DNA of 64,000 nucleotides from NCBI GenBank assembly GCA_035632315.1, contig DASQGZ010000043.1:62001-126000 (forward strand). Reading direction: 5' to 3'. The translations under genes and the position numbers were made by a program. The number at the start of each line of letters is the position of its first letter. Positions within the stretch are counted from its first letter, which is position 1. Of the stretch, positions 26,342-36,177 are shown in pieces. This DNA comes from JAFDZW01 sp035632315 (GTDB lineage Bacteria > Bacteroidota > Ignavibacteria > Palsa-1295). The notes beneath the pieces are model-generated. The model searched no databases. It was given only the letters and a program-made list of their open reading frames with translations, and had not been told where the DNA came from.

Positions 26342-29300
26342 ATGAATAAACTTGTATTGTGCGTACTGCTGATCGTTTCGGTACGCTCTCTTCCCGCTCA
26401 GCCTTCGGATTACTGGCAGCAACACGTATCTTATATGATCAGCGGGACGCTTATCGACTCCATTCATTCGTTCGACGGCAAACTTTCCGTCGTCTATACA
26501 AATAACTCTCCCGACACACTTCATGAAGTTTATTTCCATTTATATGCGAATGCATTCCGTCCGAAGTCGATGATGTATGAACGAGGAAAAGCTCTGCGCG
26601 ATCTGGGCTTGGTGCAAAAGATGGATCACTACAAGCCGAGCGATTGGGGTGGATATATAGTTAAACAAGTTTTGACGGGAAATTCGGATGCACGTTTCGA
26701 AATTACGGGTACGATAATGAAGGTGGTTCTTGATCATCCGTTGCCTCCCAAGCATGAAGTGGAAATTTCAATGCCTTTCTTAGAACAAATTCCTCTTCTA
26801 ACCCGACGCAGTGGATGGATGAATAACGACGGTATCAAATACTCGATGTCGCAGTGGTATCCGAAAGTGTGTGAGTATGACCGCGAAGGCTGGCATCATC
26901 AGGAGTATGTGGCGCGTGAATTTTATGGTGTTTGGGGTGATTTCGATGTGACGATGACCGTGCCGTCGAAATTTTGCGTTGGCGCGACGGGGCAATGCCA
27001 GAATCCCGAAGAAGTTGGTTGGGGATACGATCAAATTGCAAAAGGAGTGAAGAAGGGCAAGGCCTATCCCGACTCTGTTGCGAAAACGCAGCAATCGTCA
27101 ATGCTGACGTGGCATTTCAAAGCATCGAATGTTCACGATTTTGCATGGGTCGCTCACGAATATATTCACGAATGGGACACTTGGAATGATACGGTCACGG
27201 TACATTGCCTGTATAAGGAATCCGAAGATAAAGATTGGGCTGAGGCAATGAAGAACACTTTCTTTATGCTCGATCATCATTCGAAAAAAGTCGGCTGGTA
27301 TCAGTATCGCAACTTCACGAACACACATGCGGGCGATGGCGGGATGGAATATCCGCAGCTTATTATGGATGGAAGTGCAAGTGCGGGACTCATCATGCAC
27401 GAAGGCGGGCATCAATGGTTTTACGGAATGCTTGGCAACAACGAAACGCGTTACGCTTTTCTTGACGAGGGTTTTACGGAGTTTATTGAGATGACCGGGA
27501 TGGAAGCGTATCACGGACGCGCCGGGGACGACGGAGTTGATAAGCGACCGTGGCTCTCGCGAATGCTGATCCCGCTGAGCGATACGCGGCGCGGATATTA
27601 TTCGCCATACCTCGATCTTGCGACCGAAGGGTATGAAGAGCCGCTCACAATTCCGCACGATTGGTTTCGCGAGAACGTCAATGCAGGGCAAGTGTATTTC
27701 AAAACACTTGCAGGTCTTGCACAGCTTGAATATGTGCTCGGCGATTCGATCTTTTGGGCAGGGATGAAAGAATATTTCCGTCGCTGGCATTTCAAGCATC
27801 CGACGTTGCTTGATTTCAGACGCACGATGCAAGATGTTTCCGGCGCCGATCTCGACTACTATTTCGACGAGTGGTTTGCTTCGACGCGAACGATAGATTA
27901 TGCAGCGTGCGGTGTTTCATCGGACGAGCAATCCGATGGCACTTATAAGACAACGGTCAAACTTCGTAACAAAGATGTCGGCGTAGCACCGGTCGATCTC
28001 ACAGTGCATTATAACGATGGCACGACCGGTATTGCAACGATCCCGCTTTCGGTCAATCAAGGAACATCCTATAAAAAGCCGGAAGCAGGAAGAATTTTCT
28101 TTCCCGATTGGGATTGGGTCAGTCCGTGGTATAAGGGAAGTATTGTCACTCCTAAGAAAGTATCGTGGTACGAAATAGATACATCCATGCGGCTGATGGA
28201 CCTCGATCGCCGCAATAATTCGAGCGCGATGTTCCCGAATATCGAGTGGGCATTCTTGAAAGAATATAATTTATATCCGCCGCTCGGCAATTCCTATGGC
28301 ATTGTTCGTCCGATCATCGGGTATGATGAGATCTCAAAATTGAATCTTGGTATCGGCCTTAATTTTGGTACGGCACGTTTGAGTTCGGGCGATCTCAAAT
28401 TGATCTTCAAACCGAATGCAGCCCGATATGCCGACTCCGGTAAAGGGTTGGTATCGGTAAAACCTGTTTGGAGTGATTATATAGACGGCGAGATTCGCTA
28501 CGAACGAAATGTTCCCATGCTTGGGCGACTGACGAATTTCACCGCCGATCTTCGGAAGATCAATGACGTGACCGGAGTGAATCTTGCGCTGACACATACG
28601 ATCAGACCGGAGTATTTATATCTCGGTCCGACGCATACGATCGGCGTCGATCTCGATTTCGAACAGCGCGGCGCATTTGCCGACGATAACATCGGCTACC
28701 CGGTTTATCCGGAGCATTGGGATCCGGGCATCAGCCGCTCGCTTGGTGTGAACTACCATTTTACATCGACCGACCGAAAAACATTGGCATTTATTTCCGT
28801 CCGGATCGGCAGTTTGTTCGTCAAAGAAAAATTATACGATAGTCTGCAGCATCAATATTATGCTACATCTACTGACGGATTCTCGCAAGTATTGCTCGGG
28901 CTTTCACACACATTCGTCTTTGCGAACGAATTCGATCTGCATCTTCGCGGCTCGCTCGGTCGGACAGCCGGCACACTGGTCGATCAATATAATCTGCAGC
29001 TTTCCGGTGCGACATTTTCAGATGAATTGCGCAGCGACCTCTTCAGAACGGTTGCGAATATCAGCCGCCATTTTAGCGAGCAGGGCCATTTCTTCGTCGA
29101 AGGCGGCGCTGGTGTTCGCGGTTATGCAGACCAGTATTACGATCCGAATTACCAGTACACGCTTAATGGTAACGATATGATCGGTTTCAATGCCGATCTG
29201 ACTGTGCCGAATCCGCTTCGCAGCTTAGGATGGCTGCCGGCATCGTTCGGGCTGGGTCTTTTCGGCGATGCCGGCTGGGCAGGAAATTTTCAGCATGGTA

Positions 29301-29542
29301 CGCTTTCGAGCGCGCAATCAATCTCGGATGTCACAAAACATGTGCTGACCGACGCAGGGGTGACGATCAAAGTAAATCTGCTGTCGTGGCTGCCCTGGCA
29401 ACTGGATGGCGCGGCAGAACAGTACGGACAAATTCCGACGATCGATCTTTATTTTCCGGTTTATCAAAATCACCCGTTCGACGGTAAAAATAATTTTGCA
29501 TTCAGATATATGATCGGCATCGGATCGACATTTAAAATATGA
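26342..29542 (+). CDS. M1 family aminopeptidase with outer-membrane-barrel-like C-terminal half
   Basis: 1066 residues, about double a minimal M1 catalytic unit. A signal peptide (VLCVLLIVSVRSLPAQ) is followed by the M1 catalytic domain: exopeptidase motif GGMEYP near 333-338 and zinc site HEGGH (353-357) with the distal glutamate E376, HExxH-x18-E. From about 600 onward the sequence changes to alternating hydrophobic strands with aromatic ends (for example LSSGDLKLIFKP, TADLRKINDVTGVNLALTH) and finishes in FRYMIGIGSTFKI, as do outer-membrane barrels. So the enzyme may be tethered to the outer membrane by its own barrel; that is inference. The stop overlaps the next start (ATGA). Confidence 0.88.
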   Translation: MNKLVLCVLLIVSVRSLPAQPSDYWQQHVSYMISGTLIDSIHSFDGKLSVVYTNNSPDTLHEVYFHLYANAFRPKSMMYERGKALRDLGLVQKMDHYKPSDWGGYIVKQVLTGNSDARFEITGTIMKVVLDHPLPPKHEVEISMPFLEQIPLLTRRSGWMNNDGIKYSMSQWYPKVCEYDREGWHHQEYVAREFYGVWGDFDVTMTVPSKFCVGATGQCQNPEEVGWGYDQIAKGVKKGKAYPDSVAKTQQSSMLTWHFKASNVHDFAWVAHEYIHEWDTWNDTVTVHCLYKESEDKDWAEAMKNTFFMLDHHSKKVGWYQYRNFTNTHAGDGGMEYPQLIMDGSASAGLIMHEGGHQWFYGMLGNNETRYAFLDEGFTEFIEMTGMEAYHGRAGDDGVDKRPWLSRMLIPLSDTRRGYYSPYLDLATEGYEEPLTIPHDWFRENVNAGQVYFKTLAGLAQLEYVLGDSIFWAGMKEYFRRWHFKHPTLLDFRRTMQDVSGADLDYYFDEWFASTRTIDYAACGVSSDEQSDGTYKTTVKLRNKDVGVAPVDLTVHYNDGTTGIATIPLSVNQGTSYKKPEAGRIFFPDWDWVSPWYKGSIVTPKKVSWYEIDTSMRLMDLDRRNNSSAMFPNIEWAFLKEYNLYPPLGNSYGIVRPIIGYDEISKLNLGIGLNFGTARLSSGDLKLIFKPNAARYADSGKGLVSVKPVWSDYIDGEIRYERNVPMLGRLTNFTADLRKINDVTGVNLALTHTIRPEYLYLGPTHTIGVDLDFEQRGAFADDNIGYPVYPEHWDPGISRSLGVNYHFTSTDRKTLAFISVRIGSLFVKEKLYDSLQHQYYATSTDGFSQVLLGLSHTFVFANEFDLHLRGSLGRTAGTLVDQYNLQLSGATFSDELRSDLFRTVANISRHFSEQGHFFVEGGAGVRGYADQYYDPNYQYTLNGNDMIGFNADLTVPNPLRSLGWLPASFGLGLFGDAGWAGNFQHGTLSSAQSISDVTKHVLTDAGVTIKVNLLSWLPWQLDGAAEQYGQIPTIDLYFPVYQNHPFDGKNNFAFRYMIGIGSTFKI

Positions 29543-30528
29543 AAGCAGGCGTTATCGGAGTCGGGCATTTGGGCAAGATACACGCTAAGCTCTGGAGCGA
29601 ACTTGGAGGTGCGGAGCTTTTCGGGATCTACGATGCAAATGCAGTCGAAGCAGAGCGAGTTGCGGCTGAGAACCGCACAAAAAGTGCTGCCGATGTCGAA
29701 TCGTTGCTAAGGGAAGTTGATGGCGTTTCTATCGTCACTCCGACAAGCACTCATTATGATGTTGCAAAACTCGCGATCTCAATGGGAAAGCACGTTTTCA
29801 TTGAAAAGCCGATCACCACGACGATCTCAGAAGCGGAAGAACTGATCTCGCTTGCGAAAAAACATCATGTCAGGATACAGGTCGGGCATATCGAGCGGTT
29901 CAATCCGGCATTGCTAGCAGTCGAGCCATATATTAATGAGCCGCGTTTTTTCGAATCGCACCGGCTCGCACAGTTCAAACCGCGCGGAACGGATGTCGCC
30001 GTCGTGCTCGATTTGATGATCCATGATATTGATGTGATTCTCTCGCTCGTTAAAGCAGATGTTGTCTCTGTTGATGCAAGCGGAGTTTCAGTTGTCTCTG
30101 ATGAAATAGATATTGCCAACGCGCGAATTAAATTTGCGAACGGGTCGGTCGCAAATGTCACGGCAAGCCGTATCTCGCAGAATCCGATGCGCAAACTTCG
30201 AATTTTCGAGCGCGATGCATACGTTTCTGTTGACTTCGCCACGAAGAGCGCCGAAGTATTTCGGCTTGTTGACCCCGACGACTCGGCAGCGAGCAAATCG
30301 TTAATGTTTAATCTTGGCGAGATCGACCGGGCGGAGAAAAAGTTGAATATCATTTATGAACGGCCGGATGTGCGCGAGATTAACCCGCTGATGTTCGAAC
30401 TCGAGCAATTTTGCGCCGTCATCGAGCATGGTAAAGCGCCGACCGTCAGCGGTGAAGACGGAGCGGCGGCGCTGAAAGTTGCGGAAATGATCATGAACTC
30501 AATCAAAGAGAATGCACAAATGATTTAG
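29539..30528 (+). CDS. Gfo/Idh/MocA family oxidoreductase
   Basis: 329 residues. The N-terminal Rossmann motif GVGHLGKIHAKLW and the EKPI motif near 92-95 with GHIERFNP mark the family. Members reduce or oxidise sugars and sugar-nucleotides with NAD(P). Overlap by four bases (29539-29542) with the M1 gene implies translational coupling, though no biochemical link is obvious. A role in surface-sugar or lipid A precursor synthesis is possible from similar gene neighbourhoods in the phylum, but this is not shown here. Confidence 0.87.
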   Translation: MKAGVIGVGHLGKIHAKLWSELGGAELFGIYDANAVEAERVAAENRTKSAADVESLLREVDGVSIVTPTSTHYDVAKLAISMGKHVFIEKPITTTISEAEELISLAKKHHVRIQVGHIERFNPALLAVEPYINEPRFFESHRLAQFKPRGTDVAVVLDLMIHDIDVILSLVKADVVSVDASGVSVVSDEIDIANARIKFANGSVANVTASRISQNPMRKLRIFERDAYVSVDFATKSAEVFRLVDPDDSAASKSLMFNLGEIDRAEKKLNIIYERPDVREINPLMFELEQFCAVIEHGKAPTVSGEDGAAALKVAEMIMNSIKENAQMI

Positions 30529-30623
30529 AATTTACAGGACTGTTATTCTAAGTCCGGATTGTCGGATAGGGAGTGGGAATCAATTATTTCTTCACAAAAT
30601 TCATTAAAATCTTCTTTTAGAGC

Positions 30624-31214
30624 TTGTTTACCGGTATAATTGAGGAACTCGGCACAGTGATTGCTATAAAGCAGTTAGGCACTTCTCGGCGTATAGAAAT
30701 TAGTGCAGAGAAGGTGCTCCAAGAGTTGAAAGTCGATGATTCTATTGCAGTTAACGGTGTGTGTCAAACTGTGGTAGAGATGTTGTCGTCGTCTTTTGAG
30801 GTCATTAGTGTCGCGGAAACGCTTTCAAAGACGACACTTAGCTCATTGACAGTTGGGGAGAAGGTCAATCTCGAACGTGCGGCGACGCCTCTGACGAGGC
30901 TCGGCGGACATCTGGTTGCAGGGCACATTGATGGCGTGGCTGTTGTCGAAACGATCGTGCCGCTCGACGGAAGTTCGGAGGTGTACATACGCTTGCCAAA
31001 ACAGTTTGTCAGGTATGTCATAGCACGAGGCTCGATCGCCGTCAATGGTGTGAGTCTCACTGTGGCAGAAAAAGAAGGTGACCTCATAAAGATCGCGATC
31101 ATTCCCCATACGTCCGAGCTGACGACCTTCGGCAGGTTGCACGAAGGTGATAAGGTAAATATCGAGCTCGACCAGATCGCAAAAATGGTAGAGCAGCTGT
31201 TGTTAGCACGGTAG
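30624..31214 (+). CDS. ribE: Riboflavin synthase, alpha subunit
   Basis: 196 residues. The tandem lumazine-binding repeats begin MFTGIIEELG and, after about 95 residues, GHLVAGHIDGVA. The enzyme dismutates two 6,7-dimethyl-8-ribityllumazine molecules to riboflavin. Translation starts at TTG (30624), needed to keep the conserved first strand. No FMN riboswitch is visible in the 95 bases upstream, and the other rib genes are not in this window. Confidence 0.95.
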   Translation: MFTGIIEELGTVIAIKQLGTSRRIEISAEKVLQELKVDDSIAVNGVCQTVVEMLSSSFEVISVAETLSKTTLSSLTVGEKVNLERAATPLTRLGGHLVAGHIDGVAVVETIVPLDGSSEVYIRLPKQFVRYVIARGSIAVNGVSLTVAEKEGDLIKIAIIPHTSELTTFGRLHEGDKVNIELDQIAKMVEQLLLAR

Positions 31215-31314
31215 ATTGCCTGCTGCAAACGAGAAGTGTACGATCATACGATCTGTTGCGGATGTACCGACGATCGTTGTTGTGTCAAATTAAGCCCATT
31301 GAAGGAAACGAGCT

Positions 31315-32940
31315 ATGGCAGGACATGGCGGAGCCGGAAAAGTCTATTTCATTCTGTATCTTGCAGTGTTGCTTGAACTGCTGATTATTATCGTCGAACG
31401 CGACGATGCGGAAGAAGCGCTTAAGCGCGAAAAAGAAGCCCTTGAACGTAAGAACAAGCGCATTCAACTGATCGCTGAAACGATCATCAACGCACTGCGC
31501 GGCTCCCAGACAAGCGTGTCAAGCACCTCCGACCAGACGATGACGCTCGGCGACCCCAAAGAGCCTGATCGTGAATTCAGTGTAAAAGTTCGTGTGTCCG
31601 ATCCCGCAAAAGATTCAGTCAATGATCTTTCTCTTACCATTCTTCGTAACGAATCGAAGATGGACTCCATCGAAATGACGAATGACACTTCTCTGTTCCC
31701 GCGTGTGCAGATGGGGCAGGATTATGTCTTCAAGTATAAATTCAAGCCAACCTTTGGCGAGGGCACATACAAACTTCGGTTCAATGCGCGTACCAATCAG
31801 ATCGTCGGTGTGGCGCAAGCACATTCTGCTGACGATACGGTCAAGATCGGAGCAGTGCGTTTGACTGTCAGCGAACTCGAAGATGTCGAGAAGGGTATTA
31901 CTGAAAATGTTACGCTCAAGGGTTTTATCGACTCACTGTTAACAGGTAATTATTCGAACTTCTCGACAAACCTCGGCGCGAACGAATTCGTCGTCAACGT
32001 CAAACGTCCGGAAGCGAAGGTGACCGATCAGTTGGAAGTCTTCCCGCAGACGGCCGATTTTATAGCATTCCCCGGGCTTCAACTTCCGAATCCTGTAAAG
32101 ATACAAGGTGCTGATATCAAAGGCGTATCGATTTCTAAAGTCGGACCCGGTCCCGGAGATTTCCAAAAAGTTGATACAAGCTGGTCATGGGTATATACGC
32201 CTTTGTCAAGCGATGTCGGGCAAAATTATACAGTTCAATTCAAAGGACAAACCAATCGCGGCGGCGGTGCGAAGGACATAGGCAACGGCTCGTTCAGCGT
32301 ATCGGTGCATGCACTGCAGCCTGTAGCTGGCGACTCGGCAGTCTATACGCCGACCGATCAGGATGATGCTGGCAAGAATTTCATTTATAGCAAGATCCCG
32401 CTTGCTATAAATGCAAAATATCTTGATCTCAATGGCCACTATCAAATTCTGCTGACACTTGACGGAGCACCGTTAAAGACGTTCAACGAACCAACGGCAG
32501 AGTTCACGCCTACATTTATGGAAATGGAAGGCAAAACGCTTGGCGTCACAGTGAATTTCCGTACTGATTATATGAAAGATTATATTCAGCTGCGTCATGA
32601 TAACTTGCCGATCAAGCTGCCGCCGCTCCATGCAAAGGTTGATGGCCCGGCCGTGACGCCTGATATAAAGATCGTTCGTATTATTGCCGGATACGGAATT
32701 CCGGGGCAGTACTCGGAAGTTGGCGGCGATCTCGATGTCCAGTCTGATGGCGGCGCCTTTGAAACCAAGGCAACAAAAAGCGGCGCTGAATTCGGATATA
32801 TACTGCGTGTCGTAAAATTCCCTCAGAATGTACCGGCAAAGGGGAAAGAAATATCTGTCACATTGACAGACCATACGACCGGCGGCTCTACAAAGATGGC
32901 AGTGTTATTTATGCCCGCTAAGCGCGCGTTCGGACACTAA
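31315..32940 (+). CDS. GldM/PorM-like single-span periplasmic protein
   Basis: 541 residues, close to GldM in length. A short cytoplasmic tail (MAGHGGAGK) leads into one transmembrane helix (residues 10-28, with an acidic residue inside it) and then a charged coiled coil to about 62. The remainder is a chain of beta-rich, Ig-like domains with no Cys. This is the architecture of GldM/PorM, the inner-membrane arm of the type IX secretion and gliding motor, though direct sequence likeness is weak and no GldL partner is adjacent. Two barrel-like proteins follow on the same strand. If right, it belongs to the machinery serving the T9SS cargo in this window. Confidence 0.6.
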   Translation: MAGHGGAGKVYFILYLAVLLELLIIIVERDDAEEALKREKEALERKNKRIQLIAETIINALRGSQTSVSSTSDQTMTLGDPKEPDREFSVKVRVSDPAKDSVNDLSLTILRNESKMDSIEMTNDTSLFPRVQMGQDYVFKYKFKPTFGEGTYKLRFNARTNQIVGVAQAHSADDTVKIGAVRLTVSELEDVEKGITENVTLKGFIDSLLTGNYSNFSTNLGANEFVVNVKRPEAKVTDQLEVFPQTADFIAFPGLQLPNPVKIQGADIKGVSISKVGPGPGDFQKVDTSWSWVYTPLSSDVGQNYTVQFKGQTNRGGGAKDIGNGSFSVSVHALQPVAGDSAVYTPTDQDDAGKNFIYSKIPLAINAKYLDLNGHYQILLTLDGAPLKTFNEPTAEFTPTFMEMEGKTLGVTVNFRTDYMKDYIQLRHDNLPIKLPPLHAKVDGPAVTPDIKIVRIIAGYGIPGQYSEVGGDLDVQSDGGAFETKATKSGAEFGYILRVVKFPQNVPAKGKEISVTLTDHTTGGSTKMAVLFMPAKRAFGH

Positions 32941-32988
32941 TTTGTGAATAACGGTATGTCTCAATTTAATTTTGTGAATGTGACAACT

Positions 32989-34683
32989 ATGAGATCTCTC
33001 TTGAAAATGAAGCCGTTTATCGGTGCGCTCGCTCTGGTGATGATGTTCGCTCCTGAGCTGATGGCACAGCCGGTGATCGATTCTATCCAGGCAATTCAAA
33101 AACAAAATGACCGTGTATATCGCGTCTTGAATTCTCTTGACGACCAAGGCGGTTCGTACGCATACACGAATGTTATTCAATGGAAGGTGACCGATCCGGA
33201 GCTCTATAATCAGCTCAAGGATGCACTTCAAAAAGATCCTTTCAATCTCAAGCCTGAAGATGTGGACATCACGGACATCTATCTGTTTGCAGCGCCAATA
33301 CCCGGCACCGACCGTGTGCAGCCGTTCCATATTCTCGCAATGGGGTTGCGTAAGGCGAAATCGACCGGGAAAAAGAAAACATCGGCACTTGATGTCTTCG
33401 GCGGCGGCTCTCAGGATAACGGCCAGCCGGTCCCATTTCCATTTAAAGGCAAGACGGTTGTTCGATATCTCGTAAGGAATAAAGCATTACTTGATAATAT
33501 CAATGCGATCCAAGGGCAGTTCGTCGAAATGCCCGGTGAGATCATCCCGCATGGCGCACAATTAGTAAAAGATACGCGCATCCGGTATATGTTCAACAAG
33601 ATGTTCACGCAATTCTACTCGAAGAAAGCAATTCTTGACGAACAGCACCGCCTCTACGGATTGCCGACAAGCGAAGAAGAGTTTGCCGCCCCGGCGACGG
33701 CCACAGATTCAACGGCAGCCGCGGCTCCGCAAGCCGTCCCTCTGATCGATCCGGAAGAGACAACCTCATTGCCCGACGATGAGAATGTATTTCTTACACG
33801 AGCTGCCCGGTATGAGCATATCGTAGATCTTTCCGTGAATCACTTATGGGTGAATGTGTCGCGGCAAGTTGCATTGGAATTGGAGCTGGGTAATAGCGAA
33901 GTCGGCTTACCCGTGTGGTCAACCGGCCAGGCGAGGTTTTGGATCAATCTGAAAAATCAGATCGGAAGCGAAAGCAACGTAAAACTTGGTCTTATCTTCC
34001 CACTTGATTTTGGCAATAGCGATGCCTTTACATTCCCGGCGCGTAAACTCAGCGGTTCGTTCGGAGGCTCGCTCGATGCGTACTTTGCTGGAATTAATTT
34101 CTTCAGCGCGTTCGACCTGCCGCTGGCGCTGAAACTTTCAGTGATGCCGTCGCAGGGGAGCAATTCAAGCATCATATACAATGGGCAGCCGATCTATATC
34201 ACTGCACTCGATGGTACGCAAGTTCCTGTAGGCAAGGATACTTCGTTTTATCGTACTACTTTTATAGGACAACTGTATATCCCGACTATCCTTCAGCTTG
34301 ATCTTAATAATTTTATACAATTTTCTGTAGGTGTAGGCTTACTCAATGTTCAACAGTCTATCATTCCTACAAAGAATATGACTTTGGCAACCCGTACTAA
34401 CGGCCATCCGTGGTTCACCGCTGACCAAGTCGATAAAATTCAAGATCTTGCACGAGTTTCTGCAGAAGTATCGCCGCATTTGATGGTTGAATACGTCAAC
34501 CATAAGAACTCGAAGTTTGGTCTGAGCGCCGGCTATGACCACGAGTTTATGTTTGGCGGTTGGATCGAGCTCATTCAAGATCATCTGCGACTCGAACTGA
34601 GCTATTCTGCGCCGTTAATCCGCGACCCGAAACCGTGGGAGCCGACGCAGTTCTTCTCGATCACACCTCGTTTCTATTTCTAA
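32989..34683 (+). CDS. Predicted outer-membrane protein of the GldM-like operon (first)
   Basis: 564 residues from the ATG at 32989, which gives a clean signal peptide (PFIGALALVMMFAPELMAQ); a GTG at 32944 and an ATG at 32956 are alternatives. The N-terminal 250 residues are soluble-looking and helical (QKQNDRVYRVLNSLDDQ, LLDNINAIQG), with an Ala/Thr-rich linker near 240. From about 285 the protein is strand-rich with aromatic strand ends and ends in RFYF, as outer-membrane barrels do. No family is recognised. It follows the GldM-like gene by 48 bases and resembles the next gene in overall layout, including the closing 'P..WEP..F..I.P...F' motif. Confidence 0.6.
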   Translation: MRSLLKMKPFIGALALVMMFAPELMAQPVIDSIQAIQKQNDRVYRVLNSLDDQGGSYAYTNVIQWKVTDPELYNQLKDALQKDPFNLKPEDVDITDIYLFAAPIPGTDRVQPFHILAMGLRKAKSTGKKKTSALDVFGGGSQDNGQPVPFPFKGKTVVRYLVRNKALLDNINAIQGQFVEMPGEIIPHGAQLVKDTRIRYMFNKMFTQFYSKKAILDEQHRLYGLPTSEEEFAAPATATDSTAAAAPQAVPLIDPEETTSLPDDENVFLTRAARYEHIVDLSVNHLWVNVSRQVALELELGNSEVGLPVWSTGQARFWINLKNQIGSESNVKLGLIFPLDFGNSDAFTFPARKLSGSFGGSLDAYFAGINFFSAFDLPLALKLSVMPSQGSNSSIIYNGQPIYITALDGTQVPVGKDTSFYRTTFIGQLYIPTILQLDLNNFIQFSVGVGLLNVQQSIIPTKNMTLATRTNGHPWFTADQVDKIQDLARVSAEVSPHLMVEYVNHKNSKFGLSAGYDHEFMFGGWIELIQDHLRLELSYSAPLIRDPKPWEPTQFFSITPRFYF

Positions 34684-34737
34684 TATAGCGAAGGAACAGA
34701 ACCGATGTCATGTAATCAATTTTATAGGAAGTCTCAT

Positions 34738-36126
34738 ATGAAGAATCAATTCCTCGTTGCTCTGATCGCCGCGCTGGTGCTTGGTGTGGGCGCACGTCTT
34801 TCCGCTCAGCCGACGAATCCCCAGACAAACCCCCAAGCAAATGTTCAGCAGGAAGACTGGCAAACGCAGCTTCAAGCGGCCCGTGATGAAAATCGGGCTT
34901 TAAAAAATATTATGACGGCGATCCAATCAATTGATACAGCCCGTCAAAATGAACTCATCCAGTTCATTATCACCGATCGAAATGTTCGTTCGCGTGTTAT
35001 TTCTGCTCTTCGAAAGAACGGATACAGCGTTCCTGCAAATACCGATGCCGATCTCCTGGTCACACAAAAACCTCTTTCGAAGGATCAGTACTCTCAGGGA
35101 AATAATGATATGTCCATTTTGCGTATCATTATCGAATCAACCGGAATTTATGGAGACCCCACTATTCGCAGGATCTTGGGAGACGACCTCTATACGAAGA
35201 TAAACAGCCGCAGTGATTTCGAATATTCACTCGTCTCATCACCGTCGCCGCAGCAGCGTATCCAGTATGCACTTGTGGATGCGTCGCTCTTTGGCGGAGA
35301 TATTATTTTCAAATCCGGTTTTGGTTTTGGAATGACGGTTGGCAATGATTATGTCGGCTATCCCTTCTGGCAGGCTGGCAATGTTGGCGTTGAGGGCATT
35401 ATTCATAAAGAGATGACCGATGTCAGGCTTGGGTTGAACTTCCAGCTTGGCGAAGCGGGCATTACACCGTTCTCGATCTCGGGCGGCTTCAATATCAAGA
35501 GTCGCAAGCTCGAAGGTACACAGGGCTTCCATGCGTCGCTCGAACAAGTCATTGATGTCATTCATGATAAGAATTCAGGACGCTTGAGCTTCGGAGGAGA
35601 ATTCTACGAAGCGTTCACCCCATCGATCACCACATTCTCACTTCGTGCGAGCACGGACGGACAGTACCGTACCGATGCTCCGCTTGTCGGCCCGCAAGGT
35701 GCAAAAAAAGACAGCTTATTTTATCTTGCTCTTTCCGGTCACGGTTGGGTAACGTATTCATTCGGCAGCACTCTCAGCGGCGCGTATGTTCGCCTCGGAG
35801 CAGGCACACACCGCATTACTGCAACAACGATCGGCCAAAAGGGATCGACATTCGGCCAGCCGGGATATACCGATGTTCTTACAGCCAGAACGATCGACCG
35901 GTTCGATCCTGTCGTGAAGATCGGTTATGACCATGGCGGCGCCGAGGGACATGATTGGGGTGTCAGCTTGCAATATTCGAATGAACTGATGGCTGACGGA
36001 TATATTGAGATCTTTAGCTGGCTCGATCTTGAAGCGAAATATGCCTCGATCGTCGGACGCGATCCCGAAAAATGGGAGTGGTCAGATTTCGTGATGATCT
36101 CGCCGGTGCTTCACTTGAACTTCTAA
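34738..36126 (+). CDS. Predicted outer-membrane protein of the GldM-like operon (second)
   Basis: 462 residues from the ATG at 34738, which is preceded by AGGAAG and opens a signal peptide (LVALIAALVLGVGARLSAQ); ATG 34705 is an alternative. A Gln-rich helical N-terminal part (about 30-130) precedes a strand-rich barrel-like region from about 190 that ends in SPVLHLNF. The closing segment PEKWEWSDFVMISP echoes the previous gene's PKPWEPTQFFSITP, so the two may be diverged paralogs. No function is recognised. A terminator follows. Confidence 0.6.
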   Translation: MKNQFLVALIAALVLGVGARLSAQPTNPQTNPQANVQQEDWQTQLQAARDENRALKNIMTAIQSIDTARQNELIQFIITDRNVRSRVISALRKNGYSVPANTDADLLVTQKPLSKDQYSQGNNDMSILRIIIESTGIYGDPTIRRILGDDLYTKINSRSDFEYSLVSSPSPQQRIQYALVDASLFGGDIIFKSGFGFGMTVGNDYVGYPFWQAGNVGVEGIIHKEMTDVRLGLNFQLGEAGITPFSISGGFNIKSRKLEGTQGFHASLEQVIDVIHDKNSGRLSFGGEFYEAFTPSITTFSLRASTDGQYRTDAPLVGPQGAKKDSLFYLALSGHGWVTYSFGSTLSGAYVRLGAGTHRITATTIGQKGSTFGQPGYTDVLTARTIDRFDPVVKIGYDHGGAEGHDWGVSLQYSNELMADGYIEIFSWLDLEAKYASIVGRDPEKWEWSDFVMISPVLHLNF

Positions 36127-36140
36127 CATAAATTGTGTAA

Positions 36141-36177
36141 AAATAAAAAACGCGCTCATACGGCGCGTTTTTTATTT
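36141..36177. terminator. Bidirectional terminator between the GldM-like operon and mlaF
   Basis: AAATAAAAAACGCGC (36141-36155) pairs with GCGCGTTTTTTATTT (36163-36177). The A-rich and T-rich flanks serve as U-tracts on either strand, and the right arm covers the last codons of mlaF. Confidence 0.88.
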
